Below are positions 20,631 to 30,944 of a DNA stretch of 64,000 bases, piece by piece (the stretch's first letter is position 1; every line of letters starts with the position of its first letter). Source of the stretch: Campylobacter ureolyticus (GTDB taxonomy: Bacteria; Campylobacterota; Campylobacteria; Campylobacterales; Campylobacteraceae); NCBI RefSeq assembly GCF_013372225.1, contig NZ_CP053832.1:1-64000 (forward strand), read 5' to 3'. A program made the translations under genes and the position numbers. The notes beneath the pieces were generated by a model. That model was given only the letters and a program-made list of their open reading frames with translations. It did not search any database and was not told the DNA's origin.

Positions 20631-20970
20631 AAGGATTTTTTTCAATCTCTTCTATGATAAATTCAACCACAACTTTTGCTCCAAATGTGCTTAGATGAAT
20701 TCCATCATCAGATCTTAAAATTCGCTTTTTATTATTGATTATCTTGCTTTGTAGGTACTCATCGTTTTTACAAATAGCTTCATTTATTTCTATAAATTTA
20801 GCGTGATTTTCTTTAGCTGAGGCTTTTAAAATTTTATTTATGATTGAAAAAACTTGTATTTGTTTTTTACATAAAATAAAAGTAGCATTTAGTATTTAAT
20901 GTGGGTAAAAAATTCTAAAAACGGTAAGATTTTTAAATAAATCAAGTGTGTTTGTAGATAAAAACTTAAA
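20623..20970 (-). pseudogene. C-terminal remnant of an SGNH-hydrolase-like gene
   Basis: On the minus strand, 90 codons without a stop (20895 down to 20623) end in a stretch with RSDDGIHLSTFGAKVV, which matches the last block of SGNH/GDSL hydrolases where D-x-x-H supplies the catalytic Asp and His. No start codon is present: an in-frame TAA lies at 20896-20898, and upstream of it the same frame continues coding-like (STNTLDLF, FRIFYPH) to another stop at 20971. The rest of the gene, including the nucleophile block, is missing. I interpret it as a decayed gene. It fills most of the space between the fifth DUF3137 gene and the cyd operon terminator. Confidence 0.55.
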
Positions 20971-20995
20971 TTAAGGGCTTAAATAAAACCCTTAA
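20971..20995 (-). terminator. Terminator of the cytochrome bd operon
   Basis: TTAAGGG (20971-20977) pairs perfectly with CCCTTAA (20989-20995) across an 11-base loop, just past the last small gene of the minus-strand cyd operon, with T-rich sequence following on that strand. Confidence 0.5.
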
Positions 20996-20997
20996 AA

Positions 20998-21117
20998 TCA
21001 GTTTTTAAAATATCTCTCTTCGTTTTCCTCAACTTGATTTATATTTAGTTTTATAAATTTATAACTTGCAAAGATTAAAATAAACCAAATAATTATAAAT
21101 ATAATTGACTTTATCAT
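20998..21117 (-). CDS. 39-residue membrane microprotein after cydB (CydX-like position)
   Basis: An open frame of 39 codons directly follows cydB by 10 bases, with an AAGGAAAATAAA ribosome site overlapping the cydB stop. It encodes one membrane helix (about residues 4-20, IIFIIIWFILIFASY) and a charged tail ending NEERYFKN. Cytochrome bd oxidases contain a small single-helix subunit (CydX in Escherichia coli, CydS in others) encoded at this position. The sequence does not match the CydX consensus that I know, so it is a positional analogue, not a proven homologue. A terminator hairpin starts just after the stop codon. Confidence 0.6.
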   Translation of the reverse strand: MIKSIIFIIIWFILIFASYKFIKLNINQVEENEERYFKN

Positions 21118-21127
21118 TTTATTTTCC

Positions 21128-22222
21128 TTATTCTATCTCATCTTTTGTGAGTTTTTTAGCATCCATAAGTCTCCAAACATAAGCAATATAACCTAATAAA
21201 ACAGGTGCCCAAAGTGAAACTACTGCCATGACTTTTAAAGTATAAAAACTAGAACTAGCGTTTTTTATAGTAAGTGAACTTTGTAAGTCAAAGTGCGATG
21301 GATAAAATGCTGTGGAGTTTAGTCCAGCTACTAAAAACACGCTCATTACAACTAAGACAACACCAAGTCCGTATGGGAAAATTCCTTTTATGCTAGATGT
21401 AAAGATAGCTTTATAAAGTCCAAAAAGAGCCAAAATTAGCCCGGTTAAAAGCATAATTAAAACAATTGGCATCTCTAAGTAGTTTAAACCATATTTAAAT
21501 CTAACCATTTCTACAACACCGTTTTCATTAACACCATATCCGCTTTTTAAAACTAAAAATAGTAAAAATGCTACTAGAAAAGCAACAAATATCAAAGCAT
21601 CAAATTTTAGATTTTTCTTTAAATTTTCTCTTATTTTATCATCGTTTATATTATTTATAAGATACATCGCCCCGCCAACTCTTGCTTGGAAAAAAAGAGC
21701 AATTCCAAGAATATAGTTAAATGGATTTTTTAAAGCCTCAAGTCCTCTAAATTTGCTTTGCCAATCAACAAAATTATTGCTATCTAAAGCAAAACTACTT
21801 CCACTAAAAAAAGTTGACACTGCAATGCCTATTAAAATAACCCCTAAAGAGCCATTTATATAAAGGAAATTTTCATAAGTTTTTTGCCCTAAAAAGTTAT
21901 TAGGTTTTTTTCTATACTCATAAGCAACTGCTTGGATAATAAAACAAAAAAGTATTCCAAGCCAAACCCAGTAAGCTCCACCAAAGCTAGTTGCATAAAA
22001 CAATGGAAAAGCTGCAAAACAAGCTCCTCCAAACATAACTAAAGTTGTAAAAGTAAGCTCCCATTTTTTTCCAACTGAGTTTAAAAAAAGATCTTTTTGT
22101 GCCTCATCTTTGGCTATTTTTTTAACCAAAGTTTGTCCACCTTGAACAAACATCATAAAAACAAAAAGCCCACCAATTAGCGAAACTACAATCCACCAAT
22201 AAATTTGTAAATATTCATACAT
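21128..22222 (-). CDS. cydB: Cytochrome bd-type quinol oxidase subunit II
   Basis: CydB is the second membrane subunit of the bd-type quinol oxidase, which reduces oxygen to water with high affinity and in Campylobacter is the cyanide-insensitive branch. The 364-residue protein has about eight or nine membrane helices, starting YWWIVVSLIGGLFVFMMFVQGGQ, with GKKWELTFTTLVMFGGACFAAFPLFYAT and EYRKKP-type loop (here YEYRKKPNNF) as in the family. It is encoded one base after cydA on the minus strand, with an unknown microprotein next. Confidence 0.95.
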   Translation of the reverse strand: MYEYLQIYWWIVVSLIGGLFVFMMFVQGGQTLVKKIAKDEAQKDLFLNSVGKKWELTFTTLVMFGGACFAAFPLFYATSFGGAYWVWLGILFCFIIQAVAYEYRKKPNNFLGQKTYENFLYINGSLGVILIGIAVSTFFSGSSFALDSNNFVDWQSKFRGLEALKNPFNYILGIALFFQARVGGAMYLINNINDDKIRENLKKNLKFDALIFVAFLVAFLLFLVLKSGYGVNENGVVEMVRFKYGLNYLEMPIVLIMLLTGLILALFGLYKAIFTSSIKGIFPYGLGVVLVVMSVFLVAGLNSTAFYPSHFDLQSSLTIKNASSSFYTLKVMAVVSLWAPVLLGYIAYVWRLMDAKKLTKDEIE

Positions 22223-22223
22223 C

Positions 22224-23744
22224 TTAAAATCCTATCTTAATTTGCTTAAGCATGATTTTTATCTCAGCTATAAATAAAGCTGTAAATAAAACCACAAATA
22301 GTAAAAATGATAATTTAACATTTACACTTGCTAAATTTGTAGCAGCAATTCCAACAGGCATTAAATCTTGTATCGCCCAAGGTTGTCGCCCAACTTCTGC
22401 TACTATCCACCCAGCCTCACACGCTACATATCCAAGTGGTATGCTAAACACGCACGCCCAAAGAAGTTTTTTATATTTTTCAATTCTATTTGCCATGCTT
22501 AAATAAAGAGTTGTCAAAAATAGCACTATAAAATAACTTCCAAGTGCGACCATTACGTGAAAACTATAAAATGTAAGCCCAACAGGTGGAACAATATCTT
22601 CTGGCTTATCTAAATATCCATATCCAAAATTATGCATATTTTCATCTAAAATTTTTCTATTTTCTAAAATGCTTTTTTCATCATTTTTCTCACTTGCTAA
22701 TTTAATATTTTCCAGTGCATTTAAGGCAATTTTTCCACTATCAATTTTGCTTTGAGCAGATGGGATATTAAATTTTTCATTTCCATAAACTAAATCATCA
22801 ATTCCAGGGGTAAAATTATTTATTCCTCTTGTTGCCATAAGTCCTAGCAAATAAGGTGCTTGAATTTCTACAATAAAAGGCTCTTTTTCATCGCCTGGTT
22901 TTTTATCTGGTGTTAAAATTCCCATTGCAACGATTCCAGCATTTACTTCACCCTTGTAAAGCCCTTCCATTGCAGCAAGTTTCATGGGTTGCTTTTGTGC
23001 TACTTGGTATGCACTTTCATCGCCGCTAAATAGAACAAAAATTGAACTTAAAAAGCCAAAACTTGCAGCAACTATAAAGCTTTTTTTAGCCATTTGAAAA
23101 TGTTTGTTTTTAAGCATAAAATATGCTGAAATTCCCAAAACAAATAAGGCTGATGTTATATATCCGCCACCAACTGTGTGCAAGAATTTACTTATTCCAA
23201 CTGGTGAAAGTGCAACTTGTGCGAAATTTATCATCTCATTTCTTAAGGTTTCGTGGTTAAAAACTGTGCCAACGGGATGCTGCATCCAGCCATTTGCAAC
23301 TAAAATCCAAAAAGCGCTTAAATTTGAACCAAGTGCTACCATCCAAGTTGAGAAAAGGTGAAATTTTTTGCTAACTCTATCCCAGCCAAAAAACATAACA
23401 GCGAAAAATGTAGCTTCTAGAAAAAATGCAAAAAGCCCTTCAATTGCCAAAGGAGCTCCAAAAATATCTCCAACAAACCATGAGTAATTTGCCCAATTCG
23501 TTCCAAACTCAAATTCCATTATTATGCCAGTTGCAACACCAATTGCAAAATTTACAGCAAAAAGTCTAAGCCAAAATTTAGTTATTCTTTTCCATTCTGG
23601 ATTACCAGTTTTTACATATAAAGTCTCCATAAATGCAAGCATAAATGATAGCCCCAAAGTAAGTGGAACAAATAAAAAATGGTAAAGTGCAGTTAAGGCA
23701 AATTGTGCTCTTGACCAATCTACCGTACTTATTAAATCCTCCAT
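22224..23744 (-). CDS. cydA: Cytochrome bd-type quinol oxidase subunit I
   Basis: CydA carries the haems and the quinol site of the bd oxidase in the inner membrane. The 506 residues begin with WSRAQFALTALYHFLFVPLTLG, in which H22 corresponds to the haem ligand H19 of Escherichia coli. Other marks are GTNWANYSWFVGDIFGAPLA, the Q-loop with GDEKEPFIVEIQAPYLL and GWIVAEVGRQPWAIQ; the periplasmic Q-loop is short, as in CIO-type enzymes. ATG start preceded by AAAAGGATTAAA. Co-transcribed with a DUF4492 gene upstream and cydB downstream. Confidence 0.96.
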   Translation of the reverse strand: MEDLISTVDWSRAQFALTALYHFLFVPLTLGLSFMLAFMETLYVKTGNPEWKRITKFWLRLFAVNFAIGVATGIIMEFEFGTNWANYSWFVGDIFGAPLAIEGLFAFFLEATFFAVMFFGWDRVSKKFHLFSTWMVALGSNLSAFWILVANGWMQHPVGTVFNHETLRNEMINFAQVALSPVGISKFLHTVGGGYITSALFVLGISAYFMLKNKHFQMAKKSFIVAASFGFLSSIFVLFSGDESAYQVAQKQPMKLAAMEGLYKGEVNAGIVAMGILTPDKKPGDEKEPFIVEIQAPYLLGLMATRGINNFTPGIDDLVYGNEKFNIPSAQSKIDSGKIALNALENIKLASEKNDEKSILENRKILDENMHNFGYGYLDKPEDIVPPVGLTFYSFHVMVALGSYFIVLFLTTLYLSMANRIEKYKKLLWACVFSIPLGYVACEAGWIVAEVGRQPWAIQDLMPVGIAATNLASVNVKLSFLLFVVLFTALFIAEIKIMLKQIKIGF

Positions 23745-23745
23745 T

Positions 23746-23955
23746 TTAATCCTTTTTTAAATTTTGATATATAAAATTTATTTTTTCTTCATCGGTTTGA
23801 AATTCAGTATGAATATTTTTGTCAAAAATAAACATTTTCAATATAAAAATCATTATAAAAAGTTTTACAAAAACTACAAGCCAAAGAGTTTTTCCAAGTT
23901 TCATATTTTTAAAACCATCTATATAAAAATTAAATATATTTTTTAAAGTTTTCAT
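23746..23955 (-). CDS. DUF4492 small membrane protein, first gene of the cyd operon
   Basis: A 69-residue protein with one membrane helix (about 24-44) in the pattern FYIDGFKNMKLGKTLW-x-KLFIMIFILKMF, which is the DUF4492 family. In Campylobacterota and Bacteroidota this family is typically encoded directly before cydA, so it is probably an assembly factor or subunit of the oxidase; this is inferred from context, not shown. Its stop lies one base before the cydA start. The upstream gap of 187 bases to pyrG holds divergent promoters. Confidence 0.85.
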   Translation of the reverse strand: MKTLKNIFNFYIDGFKNMKLGKTLWLVVFVKLFIMIFILKMFIFDKNIHTEFQTDEEKINFIYQNLKKD

Positions 23956-24097
23956 AAATTTAATTTTAACACAAAAATAGTTAAAACAACTTTATAATAA
24001 CTTAAATTTATTAAAAGAATTTTATTATTAAATTTTAAAAAATATTTTGTAGTTTTATTAAAAACACTTTAAATTTTATAAATTTTACCAAGTATAA

Positions 24098-25780
<1,683 letters not shown>

Positions 25781-25809
25781 AATGCTTGGTAAAATATGTT
25801 AGGCAAAAA

Positions 25810-27393
25810 ATGTTAGATAAAAAAAAGATAAAGGAAATTTTAGAAACTAGATTTCAAAAAGATATTCACACCAAAGTTTCAGAAATTCCACTTCCATCAA
25901 GTCTAAAAGATAGCTACAAAGCAGCAAGTCGTATAAAAACTGCAATTGAAAATAATGAAAAAATTGCAATTGTGGGAGATTACGATGTTGATGGTATTGT
26001 AAGTAGTGTGATTTTAGCTGATTTTTTTGATCTTTTGGGTGTTGATTTTTTTGTAAAAATTCCAAATAGATTTAGTGATGGATATGGATTAAATCCTAAA
26101 ATTTTAGAAGAAATTAGCGGTGTAAAACTTATAATTACAGTCGATAATGGAATTAGTGCAGTTGAAGCGGCTGAAATTTGTAAAAAAAAGGGAATTGATT
26201 TAATTATAACAGATCACCATATGCCACCGCCAGTTTTACCAAAAGCATACGCGATAATTAACCCAAAACAAAGTGATTGCTCATTTCCAAATGTTGAAAT
26301 TTGTGGAGCTGAGGTTGCGTGGTATTTAGTTGGTGCTTTAAAAGATGTTTGTGGCGTTGAATACAATATGTCAAATGATCTTGACTTATTAGTAATTGCT
26401 ATAATTGCTGATATGATGGAGTTAAGAGATATGAATAGAGTGCTTGTAAAACTTGGAATAAAAAAACTTAACTCATCAAAAAGACCAGCATTTTTTGCGA
26501 TAAAAAATTTATACTCAAAAGATAAATTTGAATTTGATGATATTAGTTTTTTAATAGCTCCACTTATAAACTCAACTGGTAGAATGGATGATGCAAGTCT
26601 TTCATATAAGTTTTTAAGAGCAAAGAATTATAAAAATGCAAAATATTTTTTAGATAAAATCGTTGATTTAAACGAATCACGAAAAGATGAAGAAAAAACG
26701 CTTTATGAAAGCTCTAAGGCTCTTGTAAGTCAAGATGATGAAATAATTGTAGCTTGGGGAAAAAATTGGCATGAAGGTGTTATTGGTATAGTCGCATCAA
26801 GGCTTTGCAAACACTATAAAAAACCAGCAATTGTTTTTAGTGTAGATGAGCACCGTGCAAAAGGAAGTGCAAGAAGTGTTAATAAATTTGATATTTTAAG
26901 GCTAATTGCATCTCAAAAAGAGCTTTTACTTAGCTTTGGCGGACATAAAGGCGCAGCTGGAATTGTTATAGAAAGTAAAAATTTACCTAAATTCAAAGAA
27001 GCAATTAACTCAAGTTGTTTTTTGCAAGATTTGGATGGAATTTCGCCTTATGCTGATGAAATTTTAGGTGAAATTGATATAAAAGAGCTTGATTTAGAGC
27101 TTTTAGACATTTTGGAATTTTTTGAACCTTATGGGCAAAAAAACCCAAAACCAATTTTTGAAATAAAAAATGCAGTAGTAAGTAATGTTAGAACGATTGG
27201 AAAAGATAAAAATCATATAAAAATCACAATTGAAAAAAACAATATCTATAAAGAAGCCCTTTATTTCAATTATGATTTTATGCCAAAAGAGGGCGATAGG
27301 GTGGATTTGATAGCCTCTGTTATAAAAAACTCTTTTAAAAATACTATAACACCTGAGTTTGTTATAAAAGAACTTTGTTTAGCCAAAAATTAA
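25810..27393 (+). CDS. recJ: Single-stranded-DNA-specific exonuclease RecJ
   Basis: RecJ is a 5'-to-3' exonuclease on single-stranded DNA used in recombination and mismatch repair. DHH-family motifs are present in order: VGDYDVDGIVSS near 58, the DNG in TVDNGIS, the DHH in ITDHHMPPP near 140, IIADMMEL, and the DHHA1-domain GGHKGAAG near 378; a C-terminal OB-like part follows. The frame is open upstream to a TTG at 25786, but no ribosome site precedes that codon; ATG at 25810 has AGGC 6 bases upstream and begins MLDKKKIKEIL like relatives, giving 527 residues. A terminator overlaps the stop codon. Confidence 0.94.
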   Translation: MLDKKKIKEILETRFQKDIHTKVSEIPLPSSLKDSYKAASRIKTAIENNEKIAIVGDYDVDGIVSSVILADFFDLLGVDFFVKIPNRFSDGYGLNPKILEEISGVKLIITVDNGISAVEAAEICKKKGIDLIITDHHMPPPVLPKAYAIINPKQSDCSFPNVEICGAEVAWYLVGALKDVCGVEYNMSNDLDLLVIAIIADMMELRDMNRVLVKLGIKKLNSSKRPAFFAIKNLYSKDKFEFDDISFLIAPLINSTGRMDDASLSYKFLRAKNYKNAKYFLDKIVDLNESRKDEEKTLYESSKALVSQDDEIIVAWGKNWHEGVIGIVASRLCKHYKKPAIVFSVDEHRAKGSARSVNKFDILRLIASQKELLLSFGGHKGAAGIVIESKNLPKFKEAINSSCFLQDLDGISPYADEILGEIDIKELDLELLDILEFFEPYGQKNPKPIFEIKNAVVSNVRTIGKDKNHIKITIEKNNIYKEALYFNYDFMPKEGDRVDLIASVIKNSFKNTITPEFVIKELCLAKN

Positions 27394-27404
27394 TTTTGGC
27401 TAAA
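27378..27404. terminator. Bidirectional terminator between recJ and the McrB-like gene
   Basis: TTTAGCCAAAA (27378-27388) pairs perfectly with TTTTGGCTAAA (27394-27404), an 11-bp stem with a 5-base loop that contains the recJ stop codon. The A/T-rich stem ends serve as U-tracts in both directions for these convergent genes. Confidence 0.7.
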
Positions 27405-27409
27405 CTTAA

Positions 27410-29194
27410 TTAATAACCTTGTCTTAAAGCATTTTTTATAGTACTTAGTGCATCATCTGCTTCTTTTGGAGAAAGTGTTTTTGTAAATATACTTTTTAGG
27501 ATGGATTTTAACTCATTTTCATAAAAATCTTTTAATGAGTTTTGAGAGATTTCACCATCTTTTATATAATTTTTTATGTCGATAAACACAAAATGCCCAA
27601 TTTCTATCTCATCATCAAGCGTTTTATCTGCTAAAATTTCATTTATTCTCTCACAGGTTTTTATGTAGCTATTTACATTTTCTATGCCTTCAAGAGCCGA
27701 AACTATAGCTTGATAGTTGCATTTTATATAGTTTTTCTTAAATCTCTTCAAAAAGCTTGGAGGAGTGTTTTTATATCCTAAATTTGTATCAAGTGTAGCT
27801 ATAATAAATAAATTTTCAGGTATTGCAAAATAAGATTTTCCTTCTTTTTTAACTACACTAAAATCATTAATATTATCAAATTTATCAATTATTCTTGAGT
27901 TTTTAGTTCTTATAAATGCAGGATTTTTGTCTGAATATCTATTTTCAAGAAGTTCTGCACTTTCGCCAAATATAGAGGCTATATCACAACTATTTATATC
28001 ATTTATAATCATATAGTAGTCGTTTTCTTTATCATTGATTGCTTTTTTGCAAATTTCTTTAAACTCACCATTTACAAACTCACCATTTACAAAACCATCC
28101 ATGAAATCTTCATATTTGTAGTTTTCATGCATTGAGATAACACAATATCTATTTATAGGGATATTTTTTATATTTAAAATTTCTCTTGCGGTTTTATTTT
28201 TTTCAACACCAAAAGAGCCAATAAATAGTGTATTTTTTGATACTGAACTACTTCCATAACTAAAAATAAATTTAAAAAATAGCTCATAATAAATACATTG
28301 TTTATTAAATTCTGCCACATCTACAGGGTATGGTTTAAATTTAGAAGCAAATTCAGTGCAAAGTTTTGTAAAGTCATCTAAATTTTCAATTTTTTTAGCA
28401 AAAGTGCTTGATAGAATTTTAAGATTGTTTTGATTATAGATAAAAGAGTGTAAATTGTTATTTTCTATAAAAATAATAGATATAAACTCAGTTAAACTGT
28501 TTTGATCAAGTATGTGAAACTCATTTTTATCTTTAAAGCCAGCATTTATTTTATTTTCTTCGCTAAAAGTAGTTACAACACTTTGAATAGAGTTTGATGA
28601 AAGAGAGTTTTTAATAAGTTCTATTAACATCATCGGATGATTATGAAAAACTATATCAAAATACTTTTGCGCTAAATTTGGACTTAAAATTTCAAAAATT
28701 TTATAAAGATAATTATAAAAATTTATAATTTTTTTCTTGAATTCTATTTTAAGTTCTCTATCTTCGGTATATTTTTCATATTTTCTAGCGATATTTTCCA
28801 TAAAAATATATAAAGAAACGCAATTTGCACTTTCGCCTTTGACGACATCTTCAACTGCTGAGTTTTGATTATTTTCAAAAACTTCTTTGCAAGATTCTAA
28901 TTTATCTTTTAGTGCAAAATCTCTATAAAAATTTTCCATATTGTTTTCAAAAAATCTATTTATGAAAAAATATCCCGCTTTTGGATACCTGTAACTTAAA
29001 TTTAATATATCAATTTCATCGCTTCCACAAAACTCAATATATGAATTTTGTAAAAAGTCATTTTCATTTTGACTAAAACTTAAAACATTTGCTTTAAGAT
29101 TTTGAAGTAGGTCAACTACTTTTGTAACCTCTTTTTTTAAATTTATAGGACTACTTTTTTCTAAAAAAAGATCTATCGCAACTTCTATTTGCAT
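27410..29194 (-). CDS. McrB-like AAA+ protein with degenerate nucleotide site
   Basis: The C-terminal half (about residues 320-500) of this 594-residue protein follows the McrB GTPase/AAA+ pattern step by step: LFIGSFGVEKNKTAREI in the Walker A position, MHENYKYEDFMDGF where McrB has HQSYSYEDF, YYMIINDINSCDIASIFGE where McrB has FIIDEINRG..IFGE, and LFIIATLDTN for the sensor IIGTMNT. Walker A lacks the GxxGxGK(T/S) glycines and Walker B has ND instead of DE, so GTP hydrolysis is doubtful. The N-terminal 300 residues are unrecognised. No McrC nuclease gene is adjacent. It overlaps pcm by 10 bases. A 15-bp tandem duplication repeats FVNGE. Role unknown. Confidence 0.65.
   Translation of the reverse strand: MQIEVAIDLFLEKSSPINLKKEVTKVVDLLQNLKANVLSFSQNENDFLQNSYIEFCGSDEIDILNLSYRYPKAGYFFINRFFENNMENFYRDFALKDKLESCKEVFENNQNSAVEDVVKGESANCVSLYIFMENIARKYEKYTEDRELKIEFKKKIINFYNYLYKIFEILSPNLAQKYFDIVFHNHPMMLIELIKNSLSSNSIQSVVTTFSEENKINAGFKDKNEFHILDQNSLTEFISIIFIENNNLHSFIYNQNNLKILSSTFAKKIENLDDFTKLCTEFASKFKPYPVDVAEFNKQCIYYELFFKFIFSYGSSSVSKNTLFIGSFGVEKNKTAREILNIKNIPINRYCVISMHENYKYEDFMDGFVNGEFVNGEFKEICKKAINDKENDYYMIINDINSCDIASIFGESAELLENRYSDKNPAFIRTKNSRIIDKFDNINDFSVVKKEGKSYFAIPENLFIIATLDTNLGYKNTPPSFLKRFKKNYIKCNYQAIVSALEGIENVNSYIKTCERINEILADKTLDDEIEIGHFVFIDIKNYIKDGEISQNSLKDFYENELKSILKSIFTKTLSPKEADDALSTIKNALRQGY
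28063..28092. repeat. 15-bp perfect tandem duplication inside the McrB-like gene
   Basis: ACTCACCATTTACAA occurs twice in a row (28063-28077, 28078-28092), adding five residues (FVNGE FVNGE) without breaking the frame, just after the YKYEDF motif. Confidence 0.9.
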
Positions 29195-29826
29195 TGTTCA
29201 ACTCCTTTTAAAAGTGGGACAAACTCACACTCATCAATTATTTCTTGGTTAAAATCTAATTCACTAATTTTTTTTATTTTTACTATTTTTTGGCAGCCGT
29301 CTTTATAAAGTGGTGCAACTAAAATTCCTCCAACTTCAAGCTGATCTAAAAGTCTTTTATCTATCTCTTTTGCTGCAGCTGAGAGTAAAATTCTCTCATA
29401 AGGAGCATACTTTTTCCAACCAGCATTTCCATCATCATATCTTAAATGAACATTTGTAATATTTAGACTTTCAAAGTTTTTTTTAGCTTCATTTACAAGT
29501 TTTTCAATTCTTTCAATTGTAAAAACTCGCCTTATGATTTTACTTAAAATAGCTGCTTGATATCCACTTCCACAGCCAATCTCTAAGACTTTATCAACCC
29601 CATCAAGCTCTAAGGTTAAACTCATCTTAGCAACTGTCAAAGGTGAGCTTATCCATTGGCCGCCTAAAATAGGCTGAGGGTTTAGCTCATAAGCGTAAGC
29701 ACTTATTGGCACAAAAATACTTCTTGGCACCTTGCAAAACGCCTCATATAAAGCTGGTGTTAGATTTAATGAATTTGCTATCTCATCAGCTAGTTTTTGG
29801 CATTTTAAAATTTCAAAATTTTCCAT
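29185..29826 (-). CDS. pcm: Protein-L-isoaspartate O-methyltransferase
   Basis: Pcm repairs isoaspartyl residues in aged proteins by methylation with S-adenosylmethionine. The 213-residue protein has the family's pre-motif FVPISAYAY and GGQWISSPLTVAKM (in place of GYGQTISQP), then SAM motif I VLEIGCGSGYQAAILS near 84-99, RVFTIERIEKLV and DGNAGW. The conserved C-terminal GGILVAPL is present. ATG start on the minus strand at 29826; ten-base overlap with the McrB-like gene suggests co-translation. nrdB ends 10 bases upstream. Confidence 0.92.
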   Translation of the reverse strand: MENFEILKCQKLADEIANSLNLTPALYEAFCKVPRSIFVPISAYAYELNPQPILGGQWISSPLTVAKMSLTLELDGVDKVLEIGCGSGYQAAILSKIIRRVFTIERIEKLVNEAKKNFESLNITNVHLRYDDGNAGWKKYAPYERILLSAAAKEIDKRLLDQLEVGGILVAPLYKDGCQKIVKIKKISELDFNQEIIDECEFVPLLKGVEQCK

Positions 29827-29835
29827 AATCCTACT

Positions 29836-30864
29836 TTAAAAATCATCAAAGCTAAGACTTCCTTTGCTGTAATTTGTAACTTTACTTTCAAAGAAATTTG
29901 ATTTTTGATCGTTAAATTTAGCAAAGTCATCAACCCATTTTATTGGATGTTTTACACCATATTTTTTCTTTAAGCCAATTGCAGTTAGTCGCTGATCGAC
30001 TAAGTAATGAATATAATCAGTTATAATATCATCTGTAAAGCCCATAATTTGGTTTTGGGTGATGTATTTTCCCCACTCTATTTCAAGCTCTCCAGCTTTT
30101 TCAAACATTTCGTAAATTTTATTTATAATTTTTTCATTAAACAGATCGGGTCTTTCTTTTTTTACTGTATTTATCATATTTTGAAAAAGTAAAAGATGAG
30201 TTATTTCATCTCTTTGGATAAATCTTATCATTTGAGCTGATCCTAGCATCTTTCCAGCCCTTGCTAATGCGTAAATTGCAGTAAAGCCACTATAAAAATA
30301 GATTCCTTCTAAAATTTGATTTGCAACCATTGCTAAAACTAACTTTTCTTCTGTTACATCACCAGCAAGATCCTCATAAACGCTTGAAATATAATCATTC
30401 TTTTTTTTCAAAACTGCGTCATGTTTTTCCATTTCATATATTAAATCTGTATTTTCGCATATTGCCTCAACCATTACAGCGTAACTTTTAGAGTGATTTG
30501 CCTCTTCATAGGCTTGACGAACTAAAATAGCATTTATTTCAGGAGCGGTGATATAAGGATTGATATTATCAGCTAAGTTGTTTGTTTGAAAGCTGTCCAT
30601 CGAGATAAGTTGGCTCCAAACTAGATCATACATTCTTTTTTCAGCCCCAGTTAGGTTAAAGTTGTAGTCTCTTACATCATCAGTTGTATCGACTTCTTTA
30701 GGAAACCAAGTATTTGCTTCCATTAAATCCCAAAGTTTTAAAGCCCATTGATATTTAGCTTTTGTGAAATTTAAAATTCCGTGCGGATTTCCACCAAAAA
30801 CTTTTCTATCGCCAAGTGTTTCATTTGACTCTGGGTTATAAATTTTTTTCTTATCAATTATCAT
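29836..30864 (-). CDS. nrdB: Class Ia ribonucleotide reductase beta subunit
   Basis: NrdB holds the di-iron centre and tyrosyl radical that start ribonucleotide reduction in the aerobic enzyme. The 342 residues include the ligand-bearing helices: [14 protein letters not shown], the EE pair in [20 protein letters not shown] (about 135-155), [20 protein letters not shown] and [18 protein letters not shown] near 237. The start is ATG at 30864. Its partner nrdA lies about 5 kb away on the same strand, with the class III genes in between, so the two class Ia genes are not in one operon. Confidence 0.96.
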   Translation of the reverse strand: MIIDKKKIYNPESNETLGDRKVFGGNPHGILNFTKAKYQWALKLWDLMEANTWFPKEVDTTDDVRDYNFNLTGAEKRMYDLVWSQLISMDSFQTNNLADNINPYITAPEINAILVRQAYEEANHSKSYAVMVEAICENTDLIYEMEKHDAVLKKKNDYISSVYEDLAGDVTEEKLVLAMVANQILEGIYFYSGFTAIYALARAGKMLGSAQMIRFIQRDEITHLLLFQNMINTVKKERPDLFNEKIINKIYEMFEKAGELEIEWGKYITQNQIMGFTDDIITDYIHYLVDQRLTAIGLKKKYGVKHPIKWVDDFAKFNDQKSNFFESKVTNYSKGSLSFDDF

Positions 30865-30944
30865 TTTAATTTGTTCCTTGAACTTGTAATAGCTAAATGA
30901 TTTTATCTAAATAAGGCTTTAAAGAAAATGAAAATGACAAGTAA

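Noticed and set aside
25786-25809. Upstream TTG start for recJ
   Set aside because: No ribosome site; ATG at 25810 fits relatives better.
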